Origin: JAFGFY01 sp964520425
GTDB taxonomy: Bacteria; Desulfobacterota; DSM-4660; Desulfatiglandales; HGW-15
Reading direction: 5' to 3'
Length of the DNA: 64,000 bases
Assembly (NCBI GenBank): GCA_964520425.1
Contig: CAZFMX010000008.1
Span: 1 to 64,000, forward strand
Within the stretch, counting starts at the first letter, position 1; every line of letters starts with the position of its first letter. Shown one piece after another: positions 1 to 9,414 of the stretch. A model generated the notes under the pieces. That model was not told the DNA's origin and did no database searches. It saw only the letters and a program-made list of their open reading frames with translations. The translations under genes and the position numbers were made by a program.

Positions 1-15
1 AGCCTATGAACTCTG

Positions 16-39
16 ACCTTGCCCAAAGGGCAAGGTTTT
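16..39 (+). terminator. Rho-independent terminator of a gene left of the window
   Basis: A perfect 9-bp stem (ACCTTGCCC paired with GGGCAAGGT) with a 3-nt AAA loop runs directly into TTTT. It precedes the first gene on the same strand, so it most likely ends a transcript entering from the left edge. Confidence 0.75.
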
Positions 40-155
40 ATCTGTTCGAATAAACTACCCCGCCGCAAGCGGCACTGTATTAAACCCAGGCTGAGCAATA
101 AAGCAATCGGCAGTGGACACTCAATTAATAGAAATGATTCTTCCGTATATCAACC

Positions 156-1598
156 ATGAGAGAATTTCATAATAGCATTAAAATAGTTATCGTACTCCTG
201 CTCGCCATTAACATGGGGTGCACCGTCGGTCCTGATTATAGGCCTGTGCGGATCGAAATGCCCGAGGCATGGCCGTCCATTGGGGCGGAGAAGGGCACGG
301 AAAAAGCGACTGCCGATACGGAGACGCTTGCGCGATGGTGGACGACCCTGGATGATCCAATACTGAGCGACCTCCTGGAAAGAGCGGTTTCCAATAACAA
401 AGACCTGAAAATCGCTTTGACCCGGATCCGGCAATCCCGGGCCGCGTTGGGCGTTGCCGGAAAGCAGCTCGCTCCTATTGTAACAGGATCCGCGCAGTAC
501 AGCAGAAGTCAGTCCGGAACTCCCACTGCCGAGGACCCGGATCCTGAGGTTTTCTCTACAGGAAGCGACTATTTCAATGCAGGTTTTGACGCATCCTGGG
601 AAATCGACTTGTTTGGCCAAATACGCCGAGGTATTGAAGCCGCCACCGCCGAACTCGAGGCATCCGAAGAGGGGTATCGAAGCGTCCTGATCAGCCTGAT
701 TTCCGAAACCGCAAGCAACTACGTACGGCTCCGAACCCTGCAGCAGCAACTGGAAATTGTCAATCGTAACCTGGAATTACAGGAAAGTGTGCTGAGGATT
801 CTGGCGGACCAGGAAGCTGCAGGACTGATCGGATTTCTGCGAGTGCAACAGTCCCAATACAATATTGAAAGCACACGATCGAGAATTCCCGCTTACAGGA
901 TAAGCATTGAGGAAATCCTGAATACTCTTGCCATACTGCTGGGAGAATTGCCCGGAACTCTGCATGAGGAACTGTCGACGCCGGGTCCTATTCCGATTTC
1001 CGAAGTTGAAATCGCCATAGGTATTCCGGCCGATATCCTGCGCCGTAGGCCCGATATCCGAAATGCCGAGAGAATCCTGGCGGCCCAAACCGCCAGGGTT
1101 GGCGTGGCCACGGCCGATCTCTACCCCGTTTTCAGACTAAGCGGATTCTTGGGTATGACGGCTGCATCTACGGATGCCTTCTTTTCCGACGACAGCCTCA
1201 CGGCCAGCATTACGCCCTTTATCAGTCTTCCCATTTTCAATCGCGGCAAAATCCGGGAACAGATTGAAATCCAGAGCGCTATTCAGGAACGCTACCTGAT
1301 TGAATACGAAACCACCGTCCTGGATGCCATCAAGGAAGTCCGGGACGCGATTATTGCATATGGAGAGGAGCATAAACGCTACCGGATACTGGATATGGGC
1401 GCGAATCAAGCCCGATCCGCGATTGAAACCGTGAATGAACGGTTTGATTCCGGCCTAGTGGATTTTCTGGATGTTCTCGATGCTCAGCGGAACCTTCTCA
1501 TATTTGAGGAAAGCCAGGTTGGAAGCAGAGGCAATATTGCACAGGATCTCATCAGACTGTACAAAGCCCTCGGCGGCGGCTGGACCCCGGCTTCATAA
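156..1598 (+). CDS. RND efflux outer-membrane factor, NodT/TolC family lipoprotein
   Basis: This 480-aa protein resembles the outer-membrane channel of tripartite RND pumps, linking an inner-membrane pump and adaptor to the outside. It has an N-terminal hydrophobic segment (about residues 9-21), a candidate lipidated Cys22, and the CTVGPDYRP start typical of NodT-type lipoproteins after cleavage. Two OEP-type repeats follow (roughly 60-260 and 280-470), including the family phrase GIPADILRRRPDIRNAE near residue 290. Length is normal for the family. No pump or adaptor gene follows, so those genes either lie left of the window or elsewhere. The terminator at 16-39 suggests it may be transcribed on its own. 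No strong ribosome-binding site is visible before the ATG. Confidence 0.9.
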   Translation: MREFHNSIKIVIVLLLAINMGCTVGPDYRPVRIEMPEAWPSIGAEKGTEKATADTETLARWWTTLDDPILSDLLERAVSNNKDLKIALTRIRQSRAALGVAGKQLAPIVTGSAQYSRSQSGTPTAEDPDPEVFSTGSDYFNAGFDASWEIDLFGQIRRGIEAATAELEASEEGYRSVLISLISETASNYVRLRTLQQQLEIVNRNLELQESVLRILADQEAAGLIGFLRVQQSQYNIESTRSRIPAYRISIEEILNTLAILLGELPGTLHEELSTPGPIPISEVEIAIGIPADILRRRPDIRNAERILAAQTARVGVATADLYPVFRLSGFLGMTAASTDAFFSDDSLTASITPFISLPIFNRGKIREQIEIQSAIQERYLIEYETTVLDAIKEVRDAIIAYGEEHKRYRILDMGANQARSAIETVNERFDSGLVDFLDVLDAQRNLLIFEESQVGSRGNIAQDLIRLYKALGGGWTPAS

Positions 1599-1725
1599 CT
1601 GCATATGAAAAGAATGATCTATATCTACAGGAGTCGGGGGCTATCCGCAAATCAGAGAATGGAAAAGAGGAAAGAGCTTTCGGTAAGAATCTTCAAGTGA
1701 AAGATGAAGACTTGGCATTGAGGTC

Positions 1726-3054
1726 TCAGGCGGCAGACAATCCCGCACTCACGATCCGGTCTACCATTATCTTGATGAGATTACGGTCTCCGGGGTCGAT
1801 CAAAGTAAATTCCACGTTCATCTCATAGGATCCCGTGTTCCTTCTTGTTCTCAGAATAGTGCCGTATATATCGGCGCTTTCCATGCCGAGAACATCGACC
1901 TTGAGCCTGAATCGAACATTGGAGTAAGGTGCCACCTCAACAGGAGTCGAAGCAAACATGCCACCCGCGCTAATATTTAAAATGCGTCCCTCATGCACGC
2001 CCGAACGAACAACCCTGCCTTCACAAATCTGAAATTCAAATGGTATATTCACATCAACCCGACGGGTTCTCCGAGCTTCTCGATCAGGGACTCGAAGATT
2101 ATATGGTTCCCCAATATATAGGAGTTCGTAAAGGGGGATAAGTTCACTTTTACCCTTAACCGAAATAGAAATGGGTTCTTTCACCTGAATGAGATCCTTT
2201 ATTCTTTCATAGGTATTCTCGCTCAAAAGGATCTGGCCTCGCAAAGAATGGGCCTCTACGCGGGATGTCAGATTGACTTCATCACCGACAACCGTGTAGT
2301 CGCTATAGAGGTCGGAACCGATCTTGCCGATCACGGCCTCTCCAGTGTTGATCCCTATCCCCATATACAGGTTGGGCAAACCGAGCTTTTCGTTTTCTTT
2401 ATTGTAGGCATCCATGGCTATCTGCATCCGCGCCGCACAGCAGGCTGCATACTCAACTTCCTTCCCGCCGCTACGGGGATTTCCAAAAAGGGCCATAATG
2501 GAATCACCCATGAATTTGTCTACCGTTCCCCCGCAATCGTAGATGATCTCACACATACAGGTGAAATAGCGATTCAGCATTCCAACGACTTCTTGTGCAG
2601 AGCAACCCTTAGTCATGAAGCTAAAACCGCGAAGATCAGAAAGAAGAATCGTCGCCTCTATGCTCTGACCATCCAGTGGATGAGAAGTCGTCTCATCGAA
2701 AATATTCCCGAGGCGCCGATGGAGTTCTTGCCTCACAACAGCACGTTTAAAGGGATTCACGCTGTCAGGATTTTTATTGATCATATCCTCGACAGCCAAC
2801 ACAAGACGGTCGGTAAGCAGCTCGATTTCTTGGTCTCGATTTAACAGACTCTGAGACATTAACAAACTGGAGGATAGATAAAGCGTAGAGTTTCGTCTTT
2901 GGCGTTGACTAAACAAAGTCAAGACGATAAGGACACCGCAAATGCCAAGCGCCGCCGCAGACTGCATACTTGGTTGGAGTATAGCATTAAATACAAGAAG
3001 AGCAGCGAGTAACGCGATGGCCGCTCTTTCAATAAGCTCTGTCTTCCTGTTCAT
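1726..3054 (-). CDS. Membrane-anchored class III nucleotide cyclase with C-terminal PilZ domain
   Basis: 442 aa. Residues about 8-50 contain two closely spaced hydrophobic segments, so the protein is probably anchored in the inner membrane with its catalytic part in the cytoplasm. A class III adenylate/guanylate cyclase domain spans roughly 125-310, with the two metal-binding aspartates in LLSDLRGF and DKFMGDSIMALFG. A PilZ domain follows (about 325-435): the basic stretch REARRTRRVDVNIPF and the ISAGGMF motif are typical of c-di-GMP-binding PilZ domains. The architecture suggests cyclic-nucleotide synthesis controlled by c-di-GMP; that is inference. Whether it makes cAMP or cGMP is not decidable here. 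It converges with the NodT gene. Confidence 0.88.
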   Translation of the reverse strand: MNRKTELIERAAIALLAALLVFNAILQPSMQSAAALGICGVLIVLTLFSQRQRRNSTLYLSSSLLMSQSLLNRDQEIELLTDRLVLAVEDMINKNPDSVNPFKRAVVRQELHRRLGNIFDETTSHPLDGQSIEATILLSDLRGFSFMTKGCSAQEVVGMLNRYFTCMCEIIYDCGGTVDKFMGDSIMALFGNPRSGGKEVEYAACCAARMQIAMDAYNKENEKLGLPNLYMGIGINTGEAVIGKIGSDLYSDYTVVGDEVNLTSRVEAHSLRGQILLSENTYERIKDLIQVKEPISISVKGKSELIPLYELLYIGEPYNLRVPDREARRTRRVDVNIPFEFQICEGRVVRSGVHEGRILNISAGGMFASTPVEVAPYSNVRFRLKVDVLGMESADIYGTILRTRRNTGSYEMNVEFTLIDPGDRNLIKIMVDRIVSAGLSAA

Positions 3055-3200
3055 TCCAACTATTATATAGCATGTAGAGGGAAAAACTCAAGTATTTAAC
3101 TAAAATAGGGCATATTAGCGTTGTAGAGAAGGAGCGCTTGGGAAAAGGGTTTAGGACCCCTGGATTTGCGATAAAAACAGCTTATTCTGAAAATTCCATT

Positions 3201-4841
3201 CTAGGTAGTTTTCAGTCTGATTAAGGAAGGATTATAATCCGCGACCTTTTCGTAACCCAAGAGGTTCAATAGGGTGGAGGAGATATTGGAAATGCCTGGG
3301 CTCTCGATGTCGGCCATCACATACTCCCCTTGATAAAGAGGATCGTATATGGCGAAGGGAACGGGATTCAAGGTATGAGATGTCTTGGTCTTTTTTCCGC
3401 CCTTTGAGTCAACGGTAAACATCTCGTCCGCGTTTCCATGATCTGATGTGACCACGGCGATCCCCTCCAATTGCCTAATGACTTCCAAGAGATCCCCAAC
3501 ACATTCATCCACCGTTTCTACGGCAGTAACCGTCGCCTGGAAGACGCCTGTATGCCCAACCATATCTCCATTGGCAAAGTTTAGACGACCAAATCGATAT
3601 TGACCCTGTTTCAACATCTCAACGGCTTTGTCCTTAATCTCCAAGGCCTTCATTTTCGGGGCCTTATCAAACTCAATCTTGTCGGAGGGAATTTCCATAT
3701 AAGACTCCCGTTCTCTATCAAAGTAGCCTGAGCGGTTACCATTCCAAAAATATGTAACATGGCCATATTTTTGGGTTTCTGAGACAGCAAACATTTTTAT
3801 CCCGTCGGTGCAAAGATATTCACTGATGGTTCGGTCTATGTCAGGGGGTTGCACTAAAAAAAGAGGCGGAATATGCAAATCGCTATCATACTCCATAATA
3901 CCGGCATAGAGGATATCAGGTAGATCCCCTCCCCTGTCAAAGGCGCTGAAATCTTTCTCTGTAAAGGCCCGGGATATCTCGATGGCACGGTCTCCCCTAT
4001 AGTTAAAGAAAACAACCGCATCATTGTCCACAATGGGCCCCACCGGATGACCAGAATCATCGGTTATCACAAAAGAATCCATGTACTGATCTGTCATATT
4101 CGGATCTTCTTCGTAAAAAGTTTTGATCGCTTCTTCTGCTCTCCGAAAGAACCGACCTTTTCCCAAAACATGGGCATCCCATCCCCTTTTTACGACATCC
4201 CAATCAGCCTCATAGCGATCCATGGTGACCCTCATCCGGCCACCGCCCGATGCTATAGCGTAGTCCAGTCCCTTGATTTCTGAAATTTCTCTCAGTTTCT
4301 TCTCGGTGGGCATCACATAATCGAGTGCAGACCTCTCGCCTACATCCCGACCATCAAGGAGAGCATGAACACGAACCCTCCTCAATCCCAATTTAGCGCA
4401 TTGGTTGATGAGTTTGTATAACTGATCGATGTGGGAGTGGACGTTGCCATCAGAAAGGAGACCTAGAAAATGAACGGTTCCACCCTTCCTGGCACGATCA
4501 ATAATTCGGCCCCAGAGTTCTGTCTGGAATATGCTGCCGGTCTCAAAAGCCTTATTGACCAGACGCGCACCCTGATCAAATACCCGCCCTGCACCCAAGG
4601 CATTATGTCCGACCTCACTGTTTCCCATATCCTTATCCGTAGGGAGTCCTACTGCCGTACCATGCGCTTGGAGTTGAGTGTATAGTTCTGATTCGAAAAG
4701 CCGATCCAGAGTAGGCGTTTTCGCCACGTACACGGCATTACTTTCGTCCGGTCGGCCGATCCCAATGCCGTCCATGATAATCAACAGAAGTGGGCCTTTT
4801 CGTCCGTGAAACGATTTCAGTTTCTTGAGTTTAAGTGACAT
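3201..4841 (-). CDS. gpmI: 2,3-bisphosphoglycerate-independent phosphoglycerate mutase
   Basis: 546 aa. Catalyses interconversion of 3- and 2-phosphoglycerate in glycolysis and gluconeogenesis through a phosphoserine intermediate and two metal ions. The metal ligand region IIMDGIGIG (about residue 22), the phospho-acceptor serine in GNSEVGHNALGAGR (about 73-86), the substrate loop around LLDGRDVGERSA (about 160) and the second metal site VVTSDHGNADEM (about 465) are all present. It is somewhat longer than the usual 510 aa. It stands alone; a dispersed palindromic element lies directly upstream at 4891-5018. Confidence 0.95.
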   Translation of the reverse strand: MSLKLKKLKSFHGRKGPLLLIIMDGIGIGRPDESNAVYVAKTPTLDRLFESELYTQLQAHGTAVGLPTDKDMGNSEVGHNALGAGRVFDQGARLVNKAFETGSIFQTELWGRIIDRARKGGTVHFLGLLSDGNVHSHIDQLYKLINQCAKLGLRRVRVHALLDGRDVGERSALDYVMPTEKKLREISEIKGLDYAIASGGGRMRVTMDRYEADWDVVKRGWDAHVLGKGRFFRRAEEAIKTFYEEDPNMTDQYMDSFVITDDSGHPVGPIVDNDAVVFFNYRGDRAIEISRAFTEKDFSAFDRGGDLPDILYAGIMEYDSDLHIPPLFLVQPPDIDRTISEYLCTDGIKMFAVSETQKYGHVTYFWNGNRSGYFDRERESYMEIPSDKIEFDKAPKMKALEIKDKAVEMLKQGQYRFGRLNFANGDMVGHTGVFQATVTAVETVDECVGDLLEVIRQLEGIAVVTSDHGNADEMFTVDSKGGKKTKTSHTLNPVPFAIYDPLYQGEYVMADIESPGISNISSTLLNLLGYEKVADYNPSLIRLKTT

Positions 4842-5342
4842 GATTCAAAACATACCAAAGGCACCTGTTCTTGGCAACCATCATACACTGCCCTGATTCA
4901 CCATCAAGGCATCATCTGTTGCGTTGCTTTCGATCGCTCCTCCTTGCGGCGTATTGCTATACGCCTCAGTTGTCGATCCTCGGCGCCTTACATCTAATAC
5001 CTTAATGGTGATCAGGGATAAGCCCAAACCACTTGATTTGAAAGAATATCTCCATATTAGATGGTGGATTTAGGACTGAGGCCTTTCAATCGAGGTTCTT
5101 CTCACTAAGGACAGTCTCAATCATATAGCCTTTTTAAAAGCTTTGCAGATGGAGTACTCCCTAACAGGAAAAAGCTCATTCGATGACCATTCGCCTTCTG
5201 TCCTAGGAGAAAAACTCGGCTGTTCTGCTTCTAGAAAATTCTGGAAAACCTTTAGGGATCCCGGTATAAGGGATGACAACAAAGGAGCCGATTATGGTAT
5301 CCCATGTGTGTTTCTAATGAGGAAAGGATCGGAATACCAACA
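4842..5342. other. Non-coding stretch between gpmI and the M24 peptidase gene
   Basis: No convincing gene. It contains the 128-bp dispersed element described at 4891-5018 and, further right, possible translation starts for the M24 peptidase. A short overlapping frame from 5143 has no recognisable features and runs into the peptidase gene, so it is not annotated. Confidence 0.6.
4891..5018. repeat. Dispersed palindromic element, copy 1
   Basis: About 128 bp bounded by inverted ends (CCCTGATTCACCAT at the left, ATGGTGATCAGGG at the right) with an inner stem GGCGTAT/ATACGCC. A second copy lies at 61019-61145 with the same order of blocks: TTGCGGCGTATTG, ATACGC, TCAG, GCGCCTT and CATCTAA. It resembles a non-autonomous REP or MITE-like element; no coding capacity is seen. 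Confidence 0.8.
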
Positions 5343-6539
5343 ATGTCTGAAGGTTTTAGATTTCCAACCAGTGAAATCGATTGGAGACAACACCGAATAC
5401 AGGAAGAACTCCTGCAGAATGGTGTGGATGGCCTTTTTATTGTTCAACGGGCTGACCTCCTCTATTTCACAGGAACGGCCCAGAGTGCTTTTCTGTATAT
5501 GCCTGCCATAGGTGAACCGCTCCTTTGCGTAAAGAGGTATATGCCCAGGGCCCAGAAAGAGTCTTCTATCAAAAACCTAGTTAAAATAGAGTCCATCAGG
5601 GACGTTCCATCTCTCATCTCTGATTTCTTCGGCGAATTACCACGCGTTTTGGCTTTTGAATTCGATGTCATCCCGGTACAGGATTTCAATTTCTATCGCA
5701 CGCTCTTCCCTGTTCAGGAGGTTGTGGATGGCTCTGCCCTCATCCGGAAAGTCCGTATGGTGAAGTCGAATTGGGAGGTACAGCAAATCGAGAGAACCGC
5801 TGAACTCAGCCAAAAAACCTTTGAATATATGAAAACAGCGATTCGTCCCGGTCTTACGGAAATGGAGTTCGCGTCCATGTACGAGGCCTTTGCACGCAGA
5901 CTTGGCCATGGTGGCATGTTACGAGTAAGGGACTACCAGACCGAAGGTTATTCCTGGCATGTGCTGAGTGGAAAGAGTGGCGGGATGGTGGGTCTGTTGG
6001 ACTCGCCGGTCAGCGGAGAAGGGACCTCTGTTGCTTTTCCATGTGGGGCAAGCCACAAGACGCTGGAAGCCAATGAACCGATCATGGTGGATTTTTCATC
6101 TGTCTTAAACGGCTACCACATGGATGAAACCAGGATGTTTAGCATAGGCCCCATGTCTGGTAAGGTTATGGAAGCGTGTAAGGCAGAAATAGAAATACAT
6201 AACACGGTTCTAGAGAAGGTGAGGCCGGGGATTGCTACAGGAGAGCTCTATGAAATATCCCACGCCAAGGCCAAATTCCTGGGTTACGAGGAACAGTTTC
6301 TCGGCCCGCCTGGGTATAAAGTCACATTCATCGGACATGCTGTCGGACTTGAATTAGTGGAGGCCCCGGTTATCGCCAAGGGCAGAGAGGACCTTTTACT
6401 TCCCGGTATGACCATTGCTCTAGAGCCCAAAATGGTCTTTCAAGATGAGTTCTCAGCGGGAATTGAGAGCGTCTTTTTGGTAACGGAGGAAGGATGTCGC
6501 CTGATAAGCAAGACGCCTGTGGAGATCTTTATCTGTTGA
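5343..6539 (+). CDS. M24 family metallopeptidase (Xaa-Pro dipeptidase/aminopeptidase-like)
   Basis: About 398 aa from the ATG at 5343; an in-frame ATG at 5304 would add 13 residues. The later start is preferred because MSEGFRFPTSEIDWRQHRIQ aligns with the usual N-terminus of the family. An N-terminal creatinase-like domain (about 1-150) precedes the pita-bread catalytic domain. All five metal ligands appear present: the aspartates in VDFSSVLNGYHMDET, the histidine in GHAVGLELVE, and the glutamates in ALEPK and GIESVF. Likely a cytoplasmic dipeptidase acting near proline; close relatives can have other substrates. It converges with the merR-like gene at 6577. Confidence 0.88.
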   Translation: MSEGFRFPTSEIDWRQHRIQEELLQNGVDGLFIVQRADLLYFTGTAQSAFLYMPAIGEPLLCVKRYMPRAQKESSIKNLVKIESIRDVPSLISDFFGELPRVLAFEFDVIPVQDFNFYRTLFPVQEVVDGSALIRKVRMVKSNWEVQQIERTAELSQKTFEYMKTAIRPGLTEMEFASMYEAFARRLGHGGMLRVRDYQTEGYSWHVLSGKSGGMVGLLDSPVSGEGTSVAFPCGASHKTLEANEPIMVDFSSVLNGYHMDETRMFSIGPMSGKVMEACKAEIEIHNTVLEKVRPGIATGELYEISHAKAKFLGYEEQFLGPPGYKVTFIGHAVGLELVEAPVIAKGREDLLLPGMTIALEPKMVFQDEFSAGIESVFLVTEEGCRLISKTPVEIFIC

Positions 6540-6576
6540 ACAATGGTTGAGACATGGGGCTACAGGAAAACCCGTC

Positions 6577-6906
6577 TCAGGCGAGGGTCCTGAGAATTTC
6601 CTGAAGTTCGTTCCGCATCTCTCTAAGGAATTCTTGGTCCACAGAAACCTGCTTCTCGGACCTCTTTGCTTTCAGTCTTCTTCTGGCTCCTTCAATAGTC
6701 AGTTTTTCCTCATAAAGGAGTTTCTTGATCTCAAAGATGATCTCCAGATCTCTCTTCTGATAAGTTCTCTGTTTGGAGTCGGCCCGATGGGGCCTGATTT
6801 GAGGGAATTCACTCTCCCAGTATCTGAGCACGTATGGCCGAACACCGATGATACGACTCACTTCACCTATCCGAAAATACTTCTTGTCTTCAGGGATTTC
6901 GCCCAT
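6577..6906 (-). CDS. MerR-family regulator downstream of pheT
   Basis: 109 aa from the ATG at 6906, which has AAGGAG at a good distance; an ATG two codons upstream is too close to it. A MerR helix-turn-helix covers residues about 10-75, with FRIGEVSRIIGVRPYVLRYW and the recognition wing RTYQKRDLEIIFEIK. A short C-terminal helix rich in Arg and Lys follows. No effector-binding domain or metal-binding cysteines are present. It lies 75 bases after pheT on the same strand, so it is probably the last gene of the translation operon. This linkage is common in Desulfobacterota as I recall; its target is unknown. Confidence 0.85.
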   Translation of the reverse strand: MGEIPEDKKYFRIGEVSRIIGVRPYVLRYWESEFPQIRPHRADSKQRTYQKRDLEIIFEIKKLLYEEKLTIEGARRRLKAKRSEKQVSVDQEFLREMRNELQEILRTLA

Positions 6907-6981
6907 ATCCATAGCTCCTTACATTCCGATCGTACCGGACAGTTTCCATTGGGTGTTACGGTGTCCGTATTCCAATTTTAC

Positions 6982-9396
6982 CTACCCCTCTCGTAATCGC
7001 GCGCCGATCTCTCTTCTGATTCTCTGGATAATTTCTTCATGTAACCGGTTGATTTCCTTGCCTTCCAAAGTCCCTTCCTTTGATCTGTAACAGATTCTAA
7101 GAGTCACGGCTTTTTCGGCCTTTTCGATCTTCCCCCCTTCATAAAGGTCATAGAGATGGACGGATTCCAGGAGATCTCCACCCTCTCTTTTTACAATCTC
7201 CTGGATCTTGCTGCTCTCCACCTTTCGCTGAACAATCAAGGAAATGTCTCTAAAGACCGCCGGAAATTTAGGCAGTGGTTTAAAAGTTATGGGTTCCGGT
7301 GTCTGTTCCAACAAAGCTCTAATGTCCAGTTCAAAGAGATAGGCCGTTAGGGTCTCCAAATCTGAGTCAACCATGAGTTTTGGTAGTACCTGACCCACGG
7401 TTCCTATTACACTATCTGAGAGATAAATGCTGGATGAGTTTTCGGGATTGTAGTAGGGAGGCATCTCACTCCTCTTAAAAAGAGCACCATGGAAACCCAG
7501 TGTTTTTAACAAAACCTCGACGATACCCTTGATATCGAAGAAATCTGCACTCCTTTCTTCGCAATACCACTGTTTCTGATTGAATAGCCCGGTCATTACA
7601 GCGACAAGAAAAGGCTTCTCATGGGGAAGCGCATCGGCCTCAGTATGGATAAATACATTTCCCCATTCAAAGAGTCTTAGATCTTTCACCCCGTATGCCA
7701 CGTTGGTCCTGACCGTCTCAAGGACCCCGGGAACCAGTGAGGTTCTCATAACAGACTGATCTACGGTAAGTGGATTCAAGATCGGGACAAAAGATCGGAG
7801 TGGGCTTTCTTCTCCCGCGATGAGTAAATCAGCGGTATCCGGCGAAACAAAACTGTAATTAATGACCTCGTTGAAACCCAGCCCCACCATGGTTTCTCTT
7901 AAGGTCGCGACCATGACTTGCTCTGGAGGTTCCACTTCATCAGAGGGTTTTATGCTTGGACAGGTCACGGAGATCTTATCGAACCCTTCCATTCGAGCTA
8001 CTTCCTCCACAAGATCCACTTCTCGAGTGAGGTCAACACGAAATGTGGGAGGAGTAACTTGAAGGATGTCGGCATCCAATTTCTCCACTTCCATTTCCAA
8101 GGCCCTTAGGTGTTTCACAGCCCTTTCACAGGATATTGATGATCCCAGTAGACTGTTGGCTTTATCAATCCTCAGCTTGATCACGGAAGGGATATAGGGT
8201 TTCGGGTACTCATCAATAAATCCCTTGGCAATTTCTCCTCCGCCCAGTTGATACATGAGCATCAAAGCCCTCTCCAGGGCGATGGATACGCTTTCAATAT
8301 CCACGCCTCTTTCAAACCGATAGGATGCCTCTGTGGACATGCCGAGTCTCTTTGCTCCTTTACGTATGGTCACCGGATCGAAGAACGCGCTCTCGACTAA
8401 TACGTTGGTCGATCCTGAAAAAATCTCTGAATTGAGTCCTCCCATAATCCCTGCGACGGCCACGGCCCTCTCAGCGTCGCATATCATGAGCATTTCGGCA
8501 TTCAGGTTATGGGATTGCCCATCCAAAGTCATAAAGACCTCGTTCTCTTCCGCCCGACGAACGACGATCCTGTTTCCTTTCAGTCTGTCGTAATCAAAGG
8601 AATGAAGAGGATGTCCTGTTTCCAACAAAACATAATTGGTAACATCCACAATATTGTTGATGGCCCTCATACCTGAGACATGAAGACGGTATCTCAACCA
8701 GAACGGAGACGGTCTTGGTTCCACTCCTCTAATGATACCTGCCGCATAACGAGGGCATCCCCCGGGGTCATCAACAGTCACCTGAGTAAGATCTTCGATA
8801 GGGGTAGAGGAAGTGGTGACCCTTATTTCAGGTCGCTTCAGTTTCTGCCCTGTAATGGCTGCAATCTCTCTGGCGATACCGATAACCGATGCACAGTCCG
8901 GTCGGTTCGGTGTTATGGCAACGTCGAGTGCCCAATCTTCCAGGGAGAGGGTATGGAAGACTCGATCTCCAGGATTAAGGTCCGAGGGCAGAATCATTAG
9001 GCCTGTGTGATCATCGGTCAGTCCCATCTCGTCTTCTGCCAGGAGCATCCCTTCTGACCGTTCACCTCTTATCCAACTTTCCTTGACCTTCAGTCCTCCC
9101 GGGAGTTCAGTGCCCGGGAGAGCCATGGGAACCAATGTCCCCTCTTCCAGATTGGGGGCACTGCAGACTACAGGTATTTCTCCATGGCCTGCATCCACAC
9201 GACAGAGAAAGAGCCGCTCCGCATCAGGATGACGTGTTACAGACAGTATTTTTGCCGCCACAATGTCTTGAAGGGAGTGTCCTACAGGATCGAGGGTTTC
9301 AACTTCAAGGCCGGCCATGGTCAAGCGCTCTGCCAGATCATGAGGGGAGATATCTATATTCACATAATCTTTCAGCCAGTTTATACTTACACGCAT
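6982..9396 (-). CDS. pheT: Phenylalanyl-tRNA synthetase beta subunit
   Basis: 804 aa, normal length for the bacterial PheT. It pairs with PheS to form the alpha2-beta2 enzyme charging tRNA-Phe. In order: N-terminal catalytic-like part MRVSINWLKDYVNI, tRNA-binding OB domain (about 40-150, ILSVTRHPDAERL), B3/4 editing domain (about 200-370, containing TNYVLLETGHPLHSFD), B5 domain (about 400-475), synthetase core (about 480-690), and FDX-ACB anticodon-binding domain (about 705-800, KFPAVFRDISLIV). It starts 18 bases after the pheS stop, so the two genes are co-transcribed. Confidence 0.97.
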   Translation of the reverse strand: MRVSINWLKDYVNIDISPHDLAERLTMAGLEVETLDPVGHSLQDIVAAKILSVTRHPDAERLFLCRVDAGHGEIPVVCSAPNLEEGTLVPMALPGTELPGGLKVKESWIRGERSEGMLLAEDEMGLTDDHTGLMILPSDLNPGDRVFHTLSLEDWALDVAITPNRPDCASVIGIAREIAAITGQKLKRPEIRVTTSSTPIEDLTQVTVDDPGGCPRYAAGIIRGVEPRPSPFWLRYRLHVSGMRAINNIVDVTNYVLLETGHPLHSFDYDRLKGNRIVVRRAEENEVFMTLDGQSHNLNAEMLMICDAERAVAVAGIMGGLNSEIFSGSTNVLVESAFFDPVTIRKGAKRLGMSTEASYRFERGVDIESVSIALERALMLMYQLGGGEIAKGFIDEYPKPYIPSVIKLRIDKANSLLGSSISCERAVKHLRALEMEVEKLDADILQVTPPTFRVDLTREVDLVEEVARMEGFDKISVTCPSIKPSDEVEPPEQVMVATLRETMVGLGFNEVINYSFVSPDTADLLIAGEESPLRSFVPILNPLTVDQSVMRTSLVPGVLETVRTNVAYGVKDLRLFEWGNVFIHTEADALPHEKPFLVAVMTGLFNQKQWYCEERSADFFDIKGIVEVLLKTLGFHGALFKRSEMPPYYNPENSSSIYLSDSVIGTVGQVLPKLMVDSDLETLTAYLFELDIRALLEQTPEPITFKPLPKFPAVFRDISLIVQRKVESSKIQEIVKREGGDLLESVHLYDLYEGGKIEKAEKAVTLRICYRSKEGTLEGKEINRLHEEIIQRIRREIGARLREG

Positions 9397-9414
9397 ACGC
9401 TCTCAACTCCCCTA

